Shown piece by piece: positions 16,552 through 26,268 of a stretch of DNA of 64,000 nucleotides; the first letter of the stretch is position 1, and each line of letters starts with the position of its first letter. The position numbers were made by a program, and so were the translations under genes. The notes under the pieces were generated by a model. The model did not search any database. It had not been told where the DNA came from and saw only the letters and a program-made list of their open reading frames with translations. The stretch is from Paraflavitalea soli (GTDB lineage: Bacteria; Bacteroidota; Bacteroidia; Chitinophagales; Chitinophagaceae), in NCBI RefSeq assembly GCF_003555545.1, contig NZ_CP032157.1:4220546-4284545 (forward strand), written 5' to 3'.

Positions 16552-17649
16552 TTATAACTTCACGCGTTGTCCACTGCCGGCAGACTTGTAGATAGCCTCT
16601 ACGATGCGGATATCACGCAGGCCTTCTTCTCCGGGCGCTATCATGGGTTTGCCCTGCATAATGGCCATTGCATCTTCATCCATTTGGGTGGCCTGCTGAA
16701 AAGGTACCTGGTAAGGATGATTGATCTCTCCCAGGGGGCTGCTGCCTTTTTGCCCGTTATAGGCAGAATATGGATTCACTTTAATAATCCCTTTTTCGCA
16801 GGTGATATCGATGAAGTTGATGTTTTCACCAAAGCTCGTTTTGATATCTGCTATCACTCCGCCGGGAAACTCGAGTTTGGCTACGGTAGTTTCATCGAGG
16901 CCGTTCTTGTATATTTCCGGCCGGGTGGTAGAGGTAGTGGCCGACACAATGGCGATGGGTTCCATGCCCGTACCCAGGCGTGCTCCCTGGATGGCATACA
17001 CACCCATATCGTACAATACACCGCCGCCCATTTCTTTTTTCTGCTTCCAGTGGTCTGTACGGTTATCGCGGTAGCCGGCCGCACAGTTTACAGCTTTCAC
17101 CTTGCCCAGGGATTGTTGCTTAATGATACTGCGCCATTCTTTTGTATTGGGTTCGTGCTGTAAACGGTAGCCGATGGCCAGTGACCGTTTGTTCTTACGG
17201 CAGGCATCGATCATTTCCTGGCATTCTTTTTCATTGATGGCCATGGGCTTTTCGCACCAAACATGCTTGCCGGCGTTGGCGGCCCTGATCACATATTCCT
17301 TGTGCATGGATGGCGGCAATACTACATACACCACATCAATATCGGGGTTATTGGCAATGCTATCGAAGTTCTGATAGTTGTAGATATTCTTATCGGGAAT
17401 ATTGTATTTCTTCTTCCAGGCTTCTGCTTTGGCAGGAGTGCCTGTAACAATACCGGCGAGGTAACAGTTTTTGGTTTGCTGTAAAGCAGGCGCCAGCAGG
17501 TCGGTACTATAATAGCCGAGGCCAACAAGTGCAATACCAAGCCGGTCTTTTTTCCGCGGGCCGGAGAATAAGGAGCCAGGTGATAAGAGAATAATGCCGC
17601 TGCCGGCCACTATTTTTTTGAGCGCGTTTCTGCGTGATGGTGAATACAT
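16552..17649 (-). CDS. Tat-exported Gfo/Idh/MocA-family oxidoreductase
   Basis: A 365-residue protein from the ATG at 17649. The N-terminus SRRNALKKIVAGSGIILL has the twin-Arg pattern of Tat substrates, consistent with export of a folded, cofactor-loaded enzyme. The nucleotide-binding loop GIALVGLGYYSTDLLAP is followed by CEKPMA (the family's EKP motif), and MGGGVLYDMGVYAIQGAR supplies the catalytic-region D/H positions. The upstream ATG at 17727 is rejected because it would bury the Tat signal. It probably acts on a sugar or sugar derivative in the periplasm. Confidence 0.88.
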   Translation of the reverse strand: MYSPSRRNALKKIVAGSGIILLSPGSLFSGPRKKDRLGIALVGLGYYSTDLLAPALQQTKNCYLAGIVTGTPAKAEAWKKKYNIPDKNIYNYQNFDSIANNPDIDVVYVVLPPSMHKEYVIRAANAGKHVWCEKPMAINEKECQEMIDACRKNKRSLAIGYRLQHEPNTKEWRSIIKQQSLGKVKAVNCAAGYRDNRTDHWKQKKEMGGGVLYDMGVYAIQGARLGTGMEPIAIVSATTSTTRPEIYKNGLDETTVAKLEFPGGVIADIKTSFGENINFIDITCEKGIIKVNPYSAYNGQKGSSPLGEINHPYQVPFQQATQMDEDAMAIMQGKPMIAPGEEGLRDIRIVEAIYKSAGSGQRVKL

Positions 17650-17788
17650 GGCAAATGGTTTTGTAAGTGATGAGCAATCTACAGAAGGGTAGCCCCTTAC
17701 AGTAAATTTAACACATTTGCCTGGCAAGGCCAGTGGAAACCCCTGGCTGGTTGGTCAAGGCGTCTCAATTATACCGGAAAGGCATGCC

Positions 17789-18127
17789 CTAGGATAAATG
17801 CCGGGCTATTACAGCCGGATCAATAGCATGGTGTGAGGTAGTATAAACCACCTGTTTGTCTTTCAGCAGGATGATCTGGGGCGACTGGTGAGTAACCTGC
17901 AGCTCCTGGGATATGAGGTTGGAGACAGGACGGAAAGCCAATAAATCGAGGTAATGAAAATCTGCCTTTCCTTCTATCAAGCCAAAACCGCTCTGCAATT
18001 TATGCTTTGCATGGGCGCTAATACCGCAGGTGAGGCTGTCTTTGAAGATAATCTGTGGCCGCTCGGTGGAATTTTCCAAAAGGGTGTAAAAGTCTTCCTT
18101 TTCTGTTACGCTATTCCAATTATTCAT
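17789..18127 (-). CDS. ytxJ: YtxJ-family monothiol bacilliredoxin-like protein
   Basis: A 112-residue thioredoxin-fold protein. The active site is TCGIS with Cys34, the single-Cys motif of YtxJ/BrxC proteins. In bacillithiol-producing bacteria these remove the thiol from mixed disulfides. FHYLDLLAFRPVSN and HQSPQIILL complete the fold with the cis-Pro. The ATG at 18127 is chosen because a TAnnTTTG box ends 4 nt before it; the upstream frame to 18217 is composition-like extension. Bacillithiol genes are not in the window. Confidence 0.85.
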   Translation of the reverse strand: MNNWNSVTEKEDFYTLLENSTERPQIIFKDSLTCGISAHAKHKLQSGFGLIEGKADFHYLDLLAFRPVSNLISQELQVTHQSPQIILLKDKQVVYTTSHHAIDPAVIARHLS

Positions 18128-18131
18128 GGTG

Positions 18132-18139
18132 CAAAGGTA
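18132..18139 (-). promoter_or_regulatory. TAccTTTG -7 box placed for a leaderless ytxJ mRNA
   Basis: The minus strand reads TACCTTTG, then CACC and ATG. With the usual ~5-nt distance from box to start site, transcription would begin at or next to the A of the start codon. Confidence 0.6.
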
Positions 18140-18153
18140 CACAATTAGATCCG

Positions 18154-18165
18154 ATGGTGCACCAT
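18154..18165. promoter_or_regulatory. Perfect 12-bp palindrome upstream of ytxJ
   Basis: ATGGTGCACCAT is self-complementary and lies 14 bp upstream of the -7 box, in the -33 region. The half ATGGTGCA is repeated at 18126-18133 over the start codon. This suggests an activator or repressor site; the protein is unknown. Confidence 0.4.
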
Positions 18166-18306
18166 TGGCTGCTGGGCCCCACCCTCCCCGAGCTTTTACA
18201 GGCGCCTGACCAAACAACTTCCTTTATTCGTTATAAAACAATTGGTTATAAAGTAAAAGCAAGCGGCTACCCACCGTTGCCGCCTGCTTTTACATCGATC
18301 GCCGGA

Positions 18307-19602
18307 CTATTGTAATGTAACTTTAACAATATTGCTGATAGCAGGAAGGGTGGTAAATCCATTCGGATTGGGCACCATCTCAATCGGTTTGCTTTCATTG
18401 AGCGGCGTACCTGCCAGGTTGAATTGGGTAATGCCTGCACCGGGATACTGGTTGATGGCAGTGCCATTGTCATATAACCCGATCGTGGAGGAGAGATCTC
18501 CTGGCTGGGTAGCATCCCAACCATTGCCACTACTGGCAAAGAACCAGTCATTGGAGAAACCATACATAGTAGCAATGGCGATCCTGTCGCCCTTAGTGGC
18601 GGTGATCATTTGCGATACCTTACCGCCGGCAGCCTCTCCGCTCCGGGGAAGCAACACCGTGGTGGTGGCCTCTTTGAGGACATATACAGCCTTTACGCCT
18701 GCCTTTGTTTTCAAAGCTGCCGCCAGGATATCTGCGTTGCCTTTTTGCGCCAGTTCCTTCAAACCTTCTCCACGGTCTTTTTCACCTGTCTGATAGAAAG
18801 GGTTCTGCTGGCCATTGTACACGACCACCAGTACGGGCGACAGAGGGGTAAATATGCCTGTTTTCCCTGTCAGGTAAGTGCTCAAAACTGAATTATCGCC
18901 CATTTCTGCAATATTCGTCAAACCGTTGGCCGTTGGTTTTCCTGCACTGTATACAGGCTCGGGCAACAGCAAATTGCCGCCAGCCACATAAGATATAGCC
19001 CATACACCCGGACTGAAAGGTGTTTCATTGGCGGTGCCGCCGGAGTTATTCGAGATTGTTAGCGTAAAGACTGAATTGCCATTGTAAGCAAGGGATAATT
19101 TCATCAATTGCGAAGCGGGCAGGTACGAGTGACCATAATCATCCATTCCGTTTACCTCTTTGATGTTCTTAGTCGCAGCTTCTGCAATACCCGGATGGAC
19201 CACGGATGCACCGGGCAACTGATTCACCCGCGTGCCATTATCCCATAATTTTACCTGGGACGACACATCGCCCGTAATCGGCGTTCCATCATCCATGTAT
19301 AATTTGATACCCGGATTTTCGGGTGCAAAGAAGAGATCATTGCTCCAGCCATACATGGTGGCAAAACTCAGGCGCTGGTTTTTGGCAGCTGAAAAACTGA
19401 TCGTAGTGGATTGGCCGGGCAGGATCACAGGCGGTGTGCCCGTTCCCTTAAAAGTGCCCGATTCTACCAGGGGCCTGCTGTCCAACACGTTTTCAATGCT
19501 GATGGTACCGGCATGCATGGCCGGATCATCGTCTTTGTGGCAGGATGCCAACAACAATATGGCTGAAAGTAAACTGCATGAAGTGAATAAGTTGCGTTTC
19601 AT
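18307..19602 (-). CDS. Lipoprotein with two spondin-type domains
   Basis: A 431-residue protein with a lipoprotein signal (LLLASC, Cys21). Two similar domains follow. The first spans ~35-215 (FSAAKNQRLSFATMYGWSNDLFFAPEN, then LWDNGTRVNQLPGA). The second spans ~225-430 (ITATKGDRIAIATMYGFSNDWFFASS, then LYDNGTAINQYPGAG). The shared ATMYGxSNDxFFA and NGTxxNQxPGA blocks are hallmarks of the spondin_N fold. Such domains bind surface or matrix components in eukaryotes; the bacterial role is unknown. It is divergent from the two-component system at 19725. Confidence 0.85.
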   Translation of the reverse strand: MKRNLFTSCSLLSAILLLASCHKDDDPAMHAGTISIENVLDSRPLVESGTFKGTGTPPVILPGQSTTISFSAAKNQRLSFATMYGWSNDLFFAPENPGIKLYMDDGTPITGDVSSQVKLWDNGTRVNQLPGASVVHPGIAEAATKNIKEVNGMDDYGHSYLPASQLMKLSLAYNGNSVFTLTISNNSGGTANETPFSPGVWAISYVAGGNLLLPEPVYSAGKPTANGLTNIAEMGDNSVLSTYLTGKTGIFTPLSPVLVVVYNGQQNPFYQTGEKDRGEGLKELAQKGNADILAAALKTKAGVKAVYVLKEATTTVLLPRSGEAAGGKVSQMITATKGDRIAIATMYGFSNDWFFASSGNGWDATQPGDLSSTIGLYDNGTAINQYPGAGITQFNLAGTPLNESKPIEMVPNPNGFTTLPAISNIVKVTLQ

Positions 19603-19667
19603 TTGTATTTCATTTTGATCACACAAACCAACAGAAACGGTATCCCAAAGTCATGGCAGAATTGTAA

Positions 19668-19675
19668 CAAAAGTA
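19668..19675 (-). promoter_or_regulatory. TActTTTG -7 box for the spondin lipoprotein
   Basis: The minus strand reads TACTTTTG, 66 bp upstream of the ATG at 19602. No well-placed -33 was found. Confidence 0.4.
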
Positions 19676-19724
19676 TCACAGTGCGCATCCCTTCATTTTA
19701 TTCAGCAACTTTGCTCATTACCTT

Positions 19725-20435
<711 letters not shown>

Positions 20436-20437
20436 CC

Positions 20438-21916
20438 ATGTCGGTAAGAACCATCAAAGGCAACCTGCTCTTCTGGAAAATTGCAGCCGTATTTACCGGG
20501 CTGCTGATCGTTTTGGGGATCATATTTGTGATCATCGCTTCGAGGTTCTCCGGTTCTTATTATATGACTGCGCATCAGGAGTTGTATGGGGATATTGCCC
20601 GGCACCTGGCCACCTTCACACAACCCTTTAAAAATGGCAAGCCCGATACTACCGTCACACACGACATTATTCACTCTACCATGGTGGCCAATCCAAGTGT
20701 GGAAGTTTACCTGCTCGACACCAATGGCGTTATCAAAGACTATGTGGTGCCCGATACTACCGTACAGATACACCAGGTAGATATAGCAAAAGTAAAAGCC
20801 TGGCTGGCAGCAGCCAATAGCCAACGGCCACTGGGTGATAATCCGAAGCAACCCGATGAACCCAGCATTTTCTCCGCAGCACCGGTATTTGAGCAAGGCC
20901 GGCTGGTCGGCTATGTATACGCGGTGCTGGCCAGTGAAAAACAAAAGGCCATCCTGCAATCACTCAGCAGCCACCTGCAAATGCGGCTGTCGGGCTATAT
21001 GTTCTTTGCTGCGCTCATCATCGCATTTATGGTAGGTATCATCACCTTTTTCCTGATCACCGATAGTATCTGCCGTATTGCAGCAGTTGTAAAACGGTTC
21101 AAAGAAGGCGATTATACAGCCCGCATTGACGGTTATGCCAAAGGCAATCTTGGTATGCTTACTGCTACCTTCAACGAAATGGCCGACGAGATCGTGAGCA
21201 ATATGGACAAGATCTCTGCCACCGACAAATTCCGTCAGGAACTTATCGCCAATGTATCCCACGACCTGCGCACCCCCTTGTCGATCATGCAGGGATACGT
21301 GGAAACGCTCACGATGAAAAAAGGACAGCTCACAGAAGCAGAAAAAGACAAATACCTCTCGGTGGTTTTTGACAGCAGCAGGAAATTGTCTGTACTCGTA
21401 GAACAACTTTTCCAATATGCCAAACTGGAAGCCAACCTCATCACCCCGCAAAAAGAATCCTTCCTCATTGATGAACTGGCCTCCGATATCCTGGCCGCCT
21501 ATCAGTTGAAGGCAAAGGAAAGGAATATACGTGTGCAAATGGAAGCAAGCGGCAACCTGCCGCCGGTCTTTGCCGATATTGCCCTTACAGAGCGCGTTTT
21601 ACAGAACCTGCTCGACAATGCATTCAAATTCACACCCGATGATGGCGCTGTTACCATTCAATTAATACAAACGAGCGAAGGGGTCAAAGTGCAGGTGGCC
21701 GATACGGGTATTGGTATTGCCGCCGAAGAACAGGCTTTTATTTTTGAACGGTATCGTCAGTTTGCCGATCAATCGGCTCCTAAGAAAGGTATGGGTATCG
21801 GCCTGGCAATTGTAAAAAAGATCCTCGAATTGCACCAGGTTACCATTGCAGTGACCAGTGAGCCGGGAAAAGGAACAGCTTTCCTGTTTGTGCTCCCCTT
21901 AAAACTGTCAGCCTGA
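20438..21916 (+). CDS. Membrane sensor histidine kinase
   Basis: A 492-residue kinase. Transmembrane helices at ~13-35 and ~187-208 bracket a periplasmic sensor of about 150 residues. HAMP follows (~209-260), then HisKA with H275 (ANVSHDLRTPL) and the ATPase domain with N394 (LLDNAFKFTP), D422 (ADTGIGI) and the GMGIGL G2 box. It phosphorylates the upstream regulator. The sensor domain has no recognised family, so the signal is unknown. Confidence 0.94.
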   Translation: MSVRTIKGNLLFWKIAAVFTGLLIVLGIIFVIIASRFSGSYYMTAHQELYGDIARHLATFTQPFKNGKPDTTVTHDIIHSTMVANPSVEVYLLDTNGVIKDYVVPDTTVQIHQVDIAKVKAWLAAANSQRPLGDNPKQPDEPSIFSAAPVFEQGRLVGYVYAVLASEKQKAILQSLSSHLQMRLSGYMFFAALIIAFMVGIITFFLITDSICRIAAVVKRFKEGDYTARIDGYAKGNLGMLTATFNEMADEIVSNMDKISATDKFRQELIANVSHDLRTPLSIMQGYVETLTMKKGQLTEAEKDKYLSVVFDSSRKLSVLVEQLFQYAKLEANLITPQKESFLIDELASDILAAYQLKAKERNIRVQMEASGNLPPVFADIALTERVLQNLLDNAFKFTPDDGAVTIQLIQTSEGVKVQVADTGIGIAAEEQAFIFERYRQFADQSAPKKGMGIGLAIVKKILELHQVTIAVTSEPGKGTAFLFVLPLKLSA

Positions 21917-21931
21917 GCCTGTCGAAGGCTG
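21909..21931 (+). terminator. Weak hairpin at the end of the kinase gene
   Basis: CAGCCT / AGGCTG arms with an 11-nt loop straddle the stop codon, followed by TTTC only. The loop sequence (GAGCCTGTCGA) resembles a widespread CTGTCGAAG intergenic repeat also seen near 41541-41550, so it may be a repeat and not a true terminator. Confidence 0.35.
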
Positions 21932-21941
21932 TTTCATTCAC

Positions 21942-22445
21942 CTACCAACTTACATGGGCCAGGTAAACAATGCAATAGCTGGCCACACAACAGCAGGTTT
22001 TAACATTAAAAGATTGAAAGAGAGGCTCTTTGCCTCGATTAGTACTTGTGAGCAATAAAGCCAGTAACCAAAAGCCTGCAGAAAAGACAATATCCATCCA
22101 ATCGAACCGGCCATTGGTGATGTGCAGGAGTTGCAATATTTCCAGGATCAGCGCCATCCCTATGGGTACAAATACCAGGCTCCATTGACGATTGCGCACT
22201 TTGAGGTAAAAAAAGCTGGAGGTGATGGTAATGCAAAACACCCATAGGCCTTCCGGCAGGGAATAGACCAGGTAATCCTGTAAAAGCAATGCGGTGGTAA
22301 CTCCGCATTTAATAGCATAGTAATGCTCCCTGGAGATCAGGGCCATAATAACCTGGTTTACCAGGGTCTTTTCTGTCCGGTAAAAAACATAAATAAAGAG
22401 TGAAACCAATAAGGATACAGACAATACGGGAATATGCTTTTTCAA
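21942..22445 (-). CDS. VanZ-like membrane protein
   Basis: A 167-residue protein with four or five membrane helices. The segment PIGMALILEILQLLHITNGRFDWMDIVFSAGFWL is the VanZ-family pattern, with the acidic E(I)LQ and the D-x-x-D following the loop. VanZ proteins affect teicoplanin resistance and phospholipid or lipid-carrier handling; the family is functionally broad. It overlaps the upstream methyltransferase by 4 bp, so the two are co-translated. Confidence 0.72.
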   Translation of the reverse strand: MKKHIPVLSVSLLVSLFIYVFYRTEKTLVNQVIMALISREHYYAIKCGVTTALLLQDYLVYSLPEGLWVFCITITSSFFYLKVRNRQWSLVFVPIGMALILEILQLLHITNGRFDWMDIVFSAGFWLLALLLTSTNRGKEPLFQSFNVKTCCCVASYCIVYLAHVSW

Positions 22446-23032
22446 GGCTTACAAAAGATAAGAAGTTTATAATAAGAACAGGCTCCCAGCTCTGTTTGTT
22501 TCAGTAAGGTGAACTGTTGCAATCCTTTGACCTGGTGCTGGTAAAAAGAGGACCTGAAATGAAAGAGGGCAGACAAGGGCTGAAAAGCCCAATCCACATA
22601 GCGCAGCCAATTGTCAGGCGTAAAATGGTTTAGTATAAACAATTGCCCACCCGGCTTCAATACTTTGTGTACCTGCCCCAATAATTGATCCGGATCTTTT
22701 GTAACAGCCAGTACATGGGATAGCACCACGTAATCGAAAGAGGCTTCTGCAAACGACAGCGCTTCACCATTCATGAGTTGTAATTCGATATGTTTACCCG
22801 CATGCCGTTTTGCTTTATTCAGCATCGCTTCCGAAATATCGATGCCCATGATCTGGTGGGCGGCATACAAGGGTATATGTGATCCATTGCCAATACCGAT
22901 CTCGAGCAGTCTTCCGGGAAGCGCGCTATTCACTTCTTTGATCAGTGTTTTTCTTTGCCCTTTTAAAAAGTAGTTGATGACAGGGTAAAGAAAAGACAGG
23001 CGGTTATAAAAGGCGCTGGTAGAATACTGCAC
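22442..23032 (-). CDS. Class I SAM-dependent methyltransferase
   Basis: A 196-residue enzyme. The SAM-binding glycine loop is LLEIGIGNGSH (motif I, ~43-53), motif II is MGIDISEAML, and motif IV SFDYVVLSHVLAVTKDP is followed by LKPGGQLFILNHF. The SFYNRLSFLYPVINYF-like start and overall length resemble PmtA-type phospholipid N-methyltransferases, but this cannot be decided from motifs alone. It overlaps the VanZ-like gene, a link that favours a membrane-lipid role. Confidence 0.88.
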   Translation of the reverse strand: MQYSTSAFYNRLSFLYPVINYFLKGQRKTLIKEVNSALPGRLLEIGIGNGSHIPLYAAHQIMGIDISEAMLNKAKRHAGKHIELQLMNGEALSFAEASFDYVVLSHVLAVTKDPDQLLGQVHKVLKPGGQLFILNHFTPDNWLRYVDWAFQPLSALFHFRSSFYQHQVKGLQQFTLLKQTELGACSYYKLLIFCKP

Positions 23033-23050
23033 TTGTTCTATTTGTGGTAT

Positions 23051-24409
23051 TTAATTATCCTTGGTGAAGATCCGTATGCCTCCTCCCCGCTTTATGGTCA
23101 TTTGTTTTTTCGCGGCATCAAACTCAATGACTACCGCACCTCCGATTGTAAAGGTATTATCCGCCGTGGCCTCGAGTGCGACCGCTTTTTCTCCGGGTGG
23201 TTGAAAGAACAGTGTTGTGCCCTCCCTGGTGATCGTAAGTTTCACGGGAGCTGCGGTAGTTGAATACACACCGACATATTTGTCCAGGACTTCCAGGCTG
23301 ACCGCGATCGAAGCAAAGGCGGGGACCTCAAAAGACCTGTTATAGTAAATGTCGATAACGCCGCTCATGATATTGCGCACGGGATAGATCTTCGCGTTGG
23401 TGGTGTAGGCAACAGCTAGTTTTTCTTCCGGCAGGTAAGCAAGCCATGCTCCGTTGCTGGAGCTGCCGCCGGTATGGCCGTAGAAGGTCTTACCCGCAAA
23501 CGTGAAAGGCTCCATGCCAAGGCCTTCGCCCTCCCTCATCGTTTTCATCTGATTAAGGCTCGCCGGAGAGATCAACTTCCCGGTAAACAGGGCCTGAATG
23601 AATTGGGCCATCTCAGTGGGTGTTGAAATAATGGCGCCTGCGCCGAAGAGAAGGCTCGAAGGGGGTTCAGACACTTGTTTCCAGTTACCCCCAAGGTCCA
23701 TATAACTAAGCGCTTCATTTTTGTTTACATCAATGTCACCCGTCGCGATATAGGTATCCCGGAGACCGATCCTTGCGGTGATCCTTTCCCTGAGGGCTTC
23801 CTCATAAGGCTTACCGGTCAACTTTTCAATAATAAGGCCCAGGATGGCATAACCGGAATTACTGTAGGCATGCTGTGCGTCTGGCTCAAAATCCGGTGTG
23901 CCTTTGGCAATGATGGCGAACATTTCATCCTTCGTGATGGCGTTCCAGCCAGCTGCGGGCCGCAAATTCTTGTCCAACAGCGCATCATGGATGCCGCTCC
24001 GGTGCCCGAGGATGTGCGCTATGGTTATTTTGCGGGCATTAGCCACCTGCGGGAAGAATTGGTAGAGTGTATCGGTCAGTTTCAGTTTTCCTTCCTCCAC
24101 CAGCTGGAAGATCATCACAGCAGTGTACATCTTGGTGATGGAGGCTATGCGAAACCTGGTCGCTGCAGTTATAGCTTTCTTGCCGGTTTCATTGATCTGG
24201 CTATAGCCGATAGCACGTGTGTACAGCACCTGGCCGTCTTTGGCAATGGTCAGGCTTCCCATGGCTTTATGTTTTTCGGCGAGCCGGTCAAAAAAAGAGT
24301 CGATTTTGGCCTTGTCGAAAGACTGTGTGTACCCGGTGCTTATTTGCAACAGCGCCACCAGTATCAAAAATATTATTTTGTTTTTCATATCGTTAAAAGC
24401 TGTTTTCAT
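23051..24409 (-). CDS. Exported serine beta-lactamase-like hydrolase with C-terminal DUF3471-type domain
   Basis: A 452-residue protein with a signal peptide ending near GYTQ. The catalytic SxxK is in RIASITKMYT (about residue 91), YSN in HAYSNSGYAIL, and HTG in YGHTGGSSSNG, the full class C set. The last ~100 residues (LDKYVGVYSTTAAPVKLTI onward) form the small beta domain common in penicillin-binding-like esterases. The gene begins 9 bp after the membrane-protein gene ends, so it is probably the last gene of that operon. A start at Met8 (24388) is also possible. Confidence 0.9.
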   Translation of the reverse strand: MKTAFNDMKNKIIFLILVALLQISTGYTQSFDKAKIDSFFDRLAEKHKAMGSLTIAKDGQVLYTRAIGYSQINETGKKAITAATRFRIASITKMYTAVMIFQLVEEGKLKLTDTLYQFFPQVANARKITIAHILGHRSGIHDALLDKNLRPAAGWNAITKDEMFAIIAKGTPDFEPDAQHAYSNSGYAILGLIIEKLTGKPYEEALRERITARIGLRDTYIATGDIDVNKNEALSYMDLGGNWKQVSEPPSSLLFGAGAIISTPTEMAQFIQALFTGKLISPASLNQMKTMREGEGLGMEPFTFAGKTFYGHTGGSSSNGAWLAYLPEEKLAVAYTTNAKIYPVRNIMSGVIDIYYNRSFEVPAFASIAVSLEVLDKYVGVYSTTAAPVKLTITREGTTLFFQPPGEKAVALEATADNTFTIGGAVVIEFDAAKKQMTIKRGGGIRIFTKDN

Positions 24410-24418
24410 GGCTATACC

Positions 24419-25663
24419 TTATTTAAACCCAAACAGGAAGGGAAATAAAAACGTTACGATGATGGCCCACAGGCAATAAACGGGCAGGAACCCGGCAATA
24501 GCTTTCCCCACGCTGCCGATAGCAGCTTTCTTTGAAAGCACTTTGAAAAGTTGGGTAATGATCAACAAAAGATTGACCAGGATCAGCACATCACCGCCCA
24601 GTACTGCAGCCCTGTTGGGTGTAATACCTCCTTCCGCAATACGGAACAAAATGGCCGATAACGCAATACCATTTACCACCACGGTTACTACAGATAGCAG
24701 CGTCAGTATCCACATTTCAGCCTGGCTCCTGGTTGTTTTGGTTGATTCGGCAACGGAAAAGAATATGATGGCCATCACGCCCAATAGCAAGGCATTAAAG
24801 ATCAGCAGGAAGTCTCGGTCGTTGTAAGGATTCTTACCGGAATAAATAATGGCAACGAGGTATATGATCAGCATGACCAACACCAGGGGACTGAATATTT
24901 TTGCGATCACCGGCGACACCTTACCAACCAGTTGCGGATTCGTCTGGATAAGGTAAGTGCCAAAGATGGGAGCAGCAGGAAGTCCGAACAGCACAATATT
25001 TTCAAAATAGAATTTCTCAATATGAATACCGATCAGGGAGAAAAGCCCGATAGTGATCGCACTCAGGATACCGGCCGCTATCACAATGAGTGTTGTCATC
25101 ACGATCAGGTCACCATTATAACTTAAATAGCCAAGCCGTTTTTCAACATCATTACGCTGATCATTTACAAAAGCAAATCCTACGGTCGCCCATAAAAAGA
25201 AAGGCAAATGGATGCAGGATAAGATCAACGTGTCGCTCTTCGCTACATTGGGAAGCGTACCGATAAAGATCAACCCGCCCAACATGGCCGCAGCTATAAA
25301 AGCCACTCTACCGGCTGATAACTTATTCTTCCAGGCAAAGTATGCCGCCAACAGGGGGAAGACGGTAAAGCCGACATTCCTGGTATAGAAAAACTCCTCG
25401 TCGATGTGGAACAGTGCCGGTATTTTGGCAATCACACCTCCCACCAGGCAAGCAATAATTACTCCTATCAGTTCTCCTTTTGTACCCCAATTGACCTCAT
25501 CGGTTTGGTAATGCAATCTTTCATACCAGCCATCTGCCAGTATTAATCCTTTAAAGTCCGGGTACACTGCGCTGAAATCCCGCTTAAACTGTCCCTTATT
25601 CGTTCTGTACAAGTGTTCCAGTTCCCGGGGGTCGTTGATATACCTGATAATTTTATCTTTCAT
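24419..25663 (-). CDS. Polytopic membrane protein, possibly DUF4153-like
   Basis: A 414-residue protein. About 60 polar residues (INDPRELEHLYRTNKGQFKRDFSAVYPDF) precede ten or eleven hydrophobic helices. The segment IYSGKNPYNDRDFLLIFNALLLGVMAIIFFSV recalls DUF4153 proteins, but this is tentative. No transport or catalytic motif is clear. It is in a leftward run between a small membrane protein (54 bp upstream) and the hydrolase (9 bp downstream). Confidence 0.7.
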   Translation of the reverse strand: MKDKIIRYINDPRELEHLYRTNKGQFKRDFSAVYPDFKGLILADGWYERLHYQTDEVNWGTKGELIGVIIACLVGGVIAKIPALFHIDEEFFYTRNVGFTVFPLLAAYFAWKNKLSAGRVAFIAAAMLGGLIFIGTLPNVAKSDTLILSCIHLPFFLWATVGFAFVNDQRNDVEKRLGYLSYNGDLIVMTTLIVIAAGILSAITIGLFSLIGIHIEKFYFENIVLFGLPAAPIFGTYLIQTNPQLVGKVSPVIAKIFSPLVLVMLIIYLVAIIYSGKNPYNDRDFLLIFNALLLGVMAIIFFSVAESTKTTRSQAEMWILTLLSVVTVVVNGIALSAILFRIAEGGITPNRAAVLGGDVLILVNLLLIITQLFKVLSKKAAIGSVGKAIAGFLPVYCLWAIIVTFLFPFLFGFK

Positions 25664-25717
25664 GCTGTGTTGTTTTATTACCTGAATAAAGGCTTAGGTC
25701 CTTATGTGCCGGGAAGG

Positions 25718-26053
25718 TCAATTCCAGTAAGTACCGTTTAATCCCAAAACAATCCCCAGCCATAATCCTATGATGAATATCAGCCCACTTAAAATCATAG
25801 CGATGATCTTGTTCAACCTGATCAGGTGGTGAAAATGAACCAGGAAATAGTTGCAAAGACCGCCCATGGCCCCGGCCAGGGGAACGATGATCAGCGGTTG
25901 TATGCGCCAGAATCTCGGCCAGTTTGGATCAGGCGTTCCGGCTGTAAACAGGAAGAAAGAGATCAGTAATAAGCCAATCCCCGCTCCTACCAGCATTCTT
26001 TTAATTAAAGAGGATGGGTGCAGTTGTAATGTTGAGTTATCTTTCTGTGTCAT
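25718..26053 (-). CDS. Small membrane protein
   Basis: A 111-residue protein with three helices (~18-38, ~52-72, ~84-104). Similar proteins in this phylum are sometimes labelled KefB-like, which its size does not support. It is the first gene of the leftward run 26053-23051, and the ACTTTG dyad at 26138-26154 lies 85 bp upstream of its start. Confidence 0.65.
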   Translation of the reverse strand: MTQKDNSTLQLHPSSLIKRMLVGAGIGLLLISFFLFTAGTPDPNWPRFWRIQPLIIVPLAGAMGGLCNYFLVHFHHLIRLNKIIAMILSGLIFIIGLWLGIVLGLNGTYWN

Positions 26054-26137
26054 AATGGTTGTGTTTTAAAAGTATACAGTGAATAAAAGTTATGTTGTCA
26101 GTCTTAAATAAGCAGCTGCCGATTCTATTTTGAAAGA

Positions 26138-26154
26138 ACTTTGTATTTCAAAGT
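26138..26154. promoter_or_regulatory. Shared dyad operator, copy A
   Basis: ACTTTGtatttCAAAGT is a perfect 6-bp inverted repeat. With seven flanking bases it matches copy B at 27202-27218 over 24 bp with one difference. It lies upstream of the leftward gene at 26053. The remainder of 26054-26268 shows no gene. Confidence 0.65.
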
Positions 26155-26268
26155 ACAAAGGCAAAAAAATAGAGGTTATCCTCTCTTCTCCAAATGAAAA
26201 GCAACAAGCATTCCTGCTTCCAGACTCTAAAGGTCTATTGTCTGTTTGTTTTATATCCTGGTTCATGT

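Noticed and set aside
23675-24448. 257-residue plus-strand frame
   Set aside because: Antisense to the serine hydrolase; no recognisable family.
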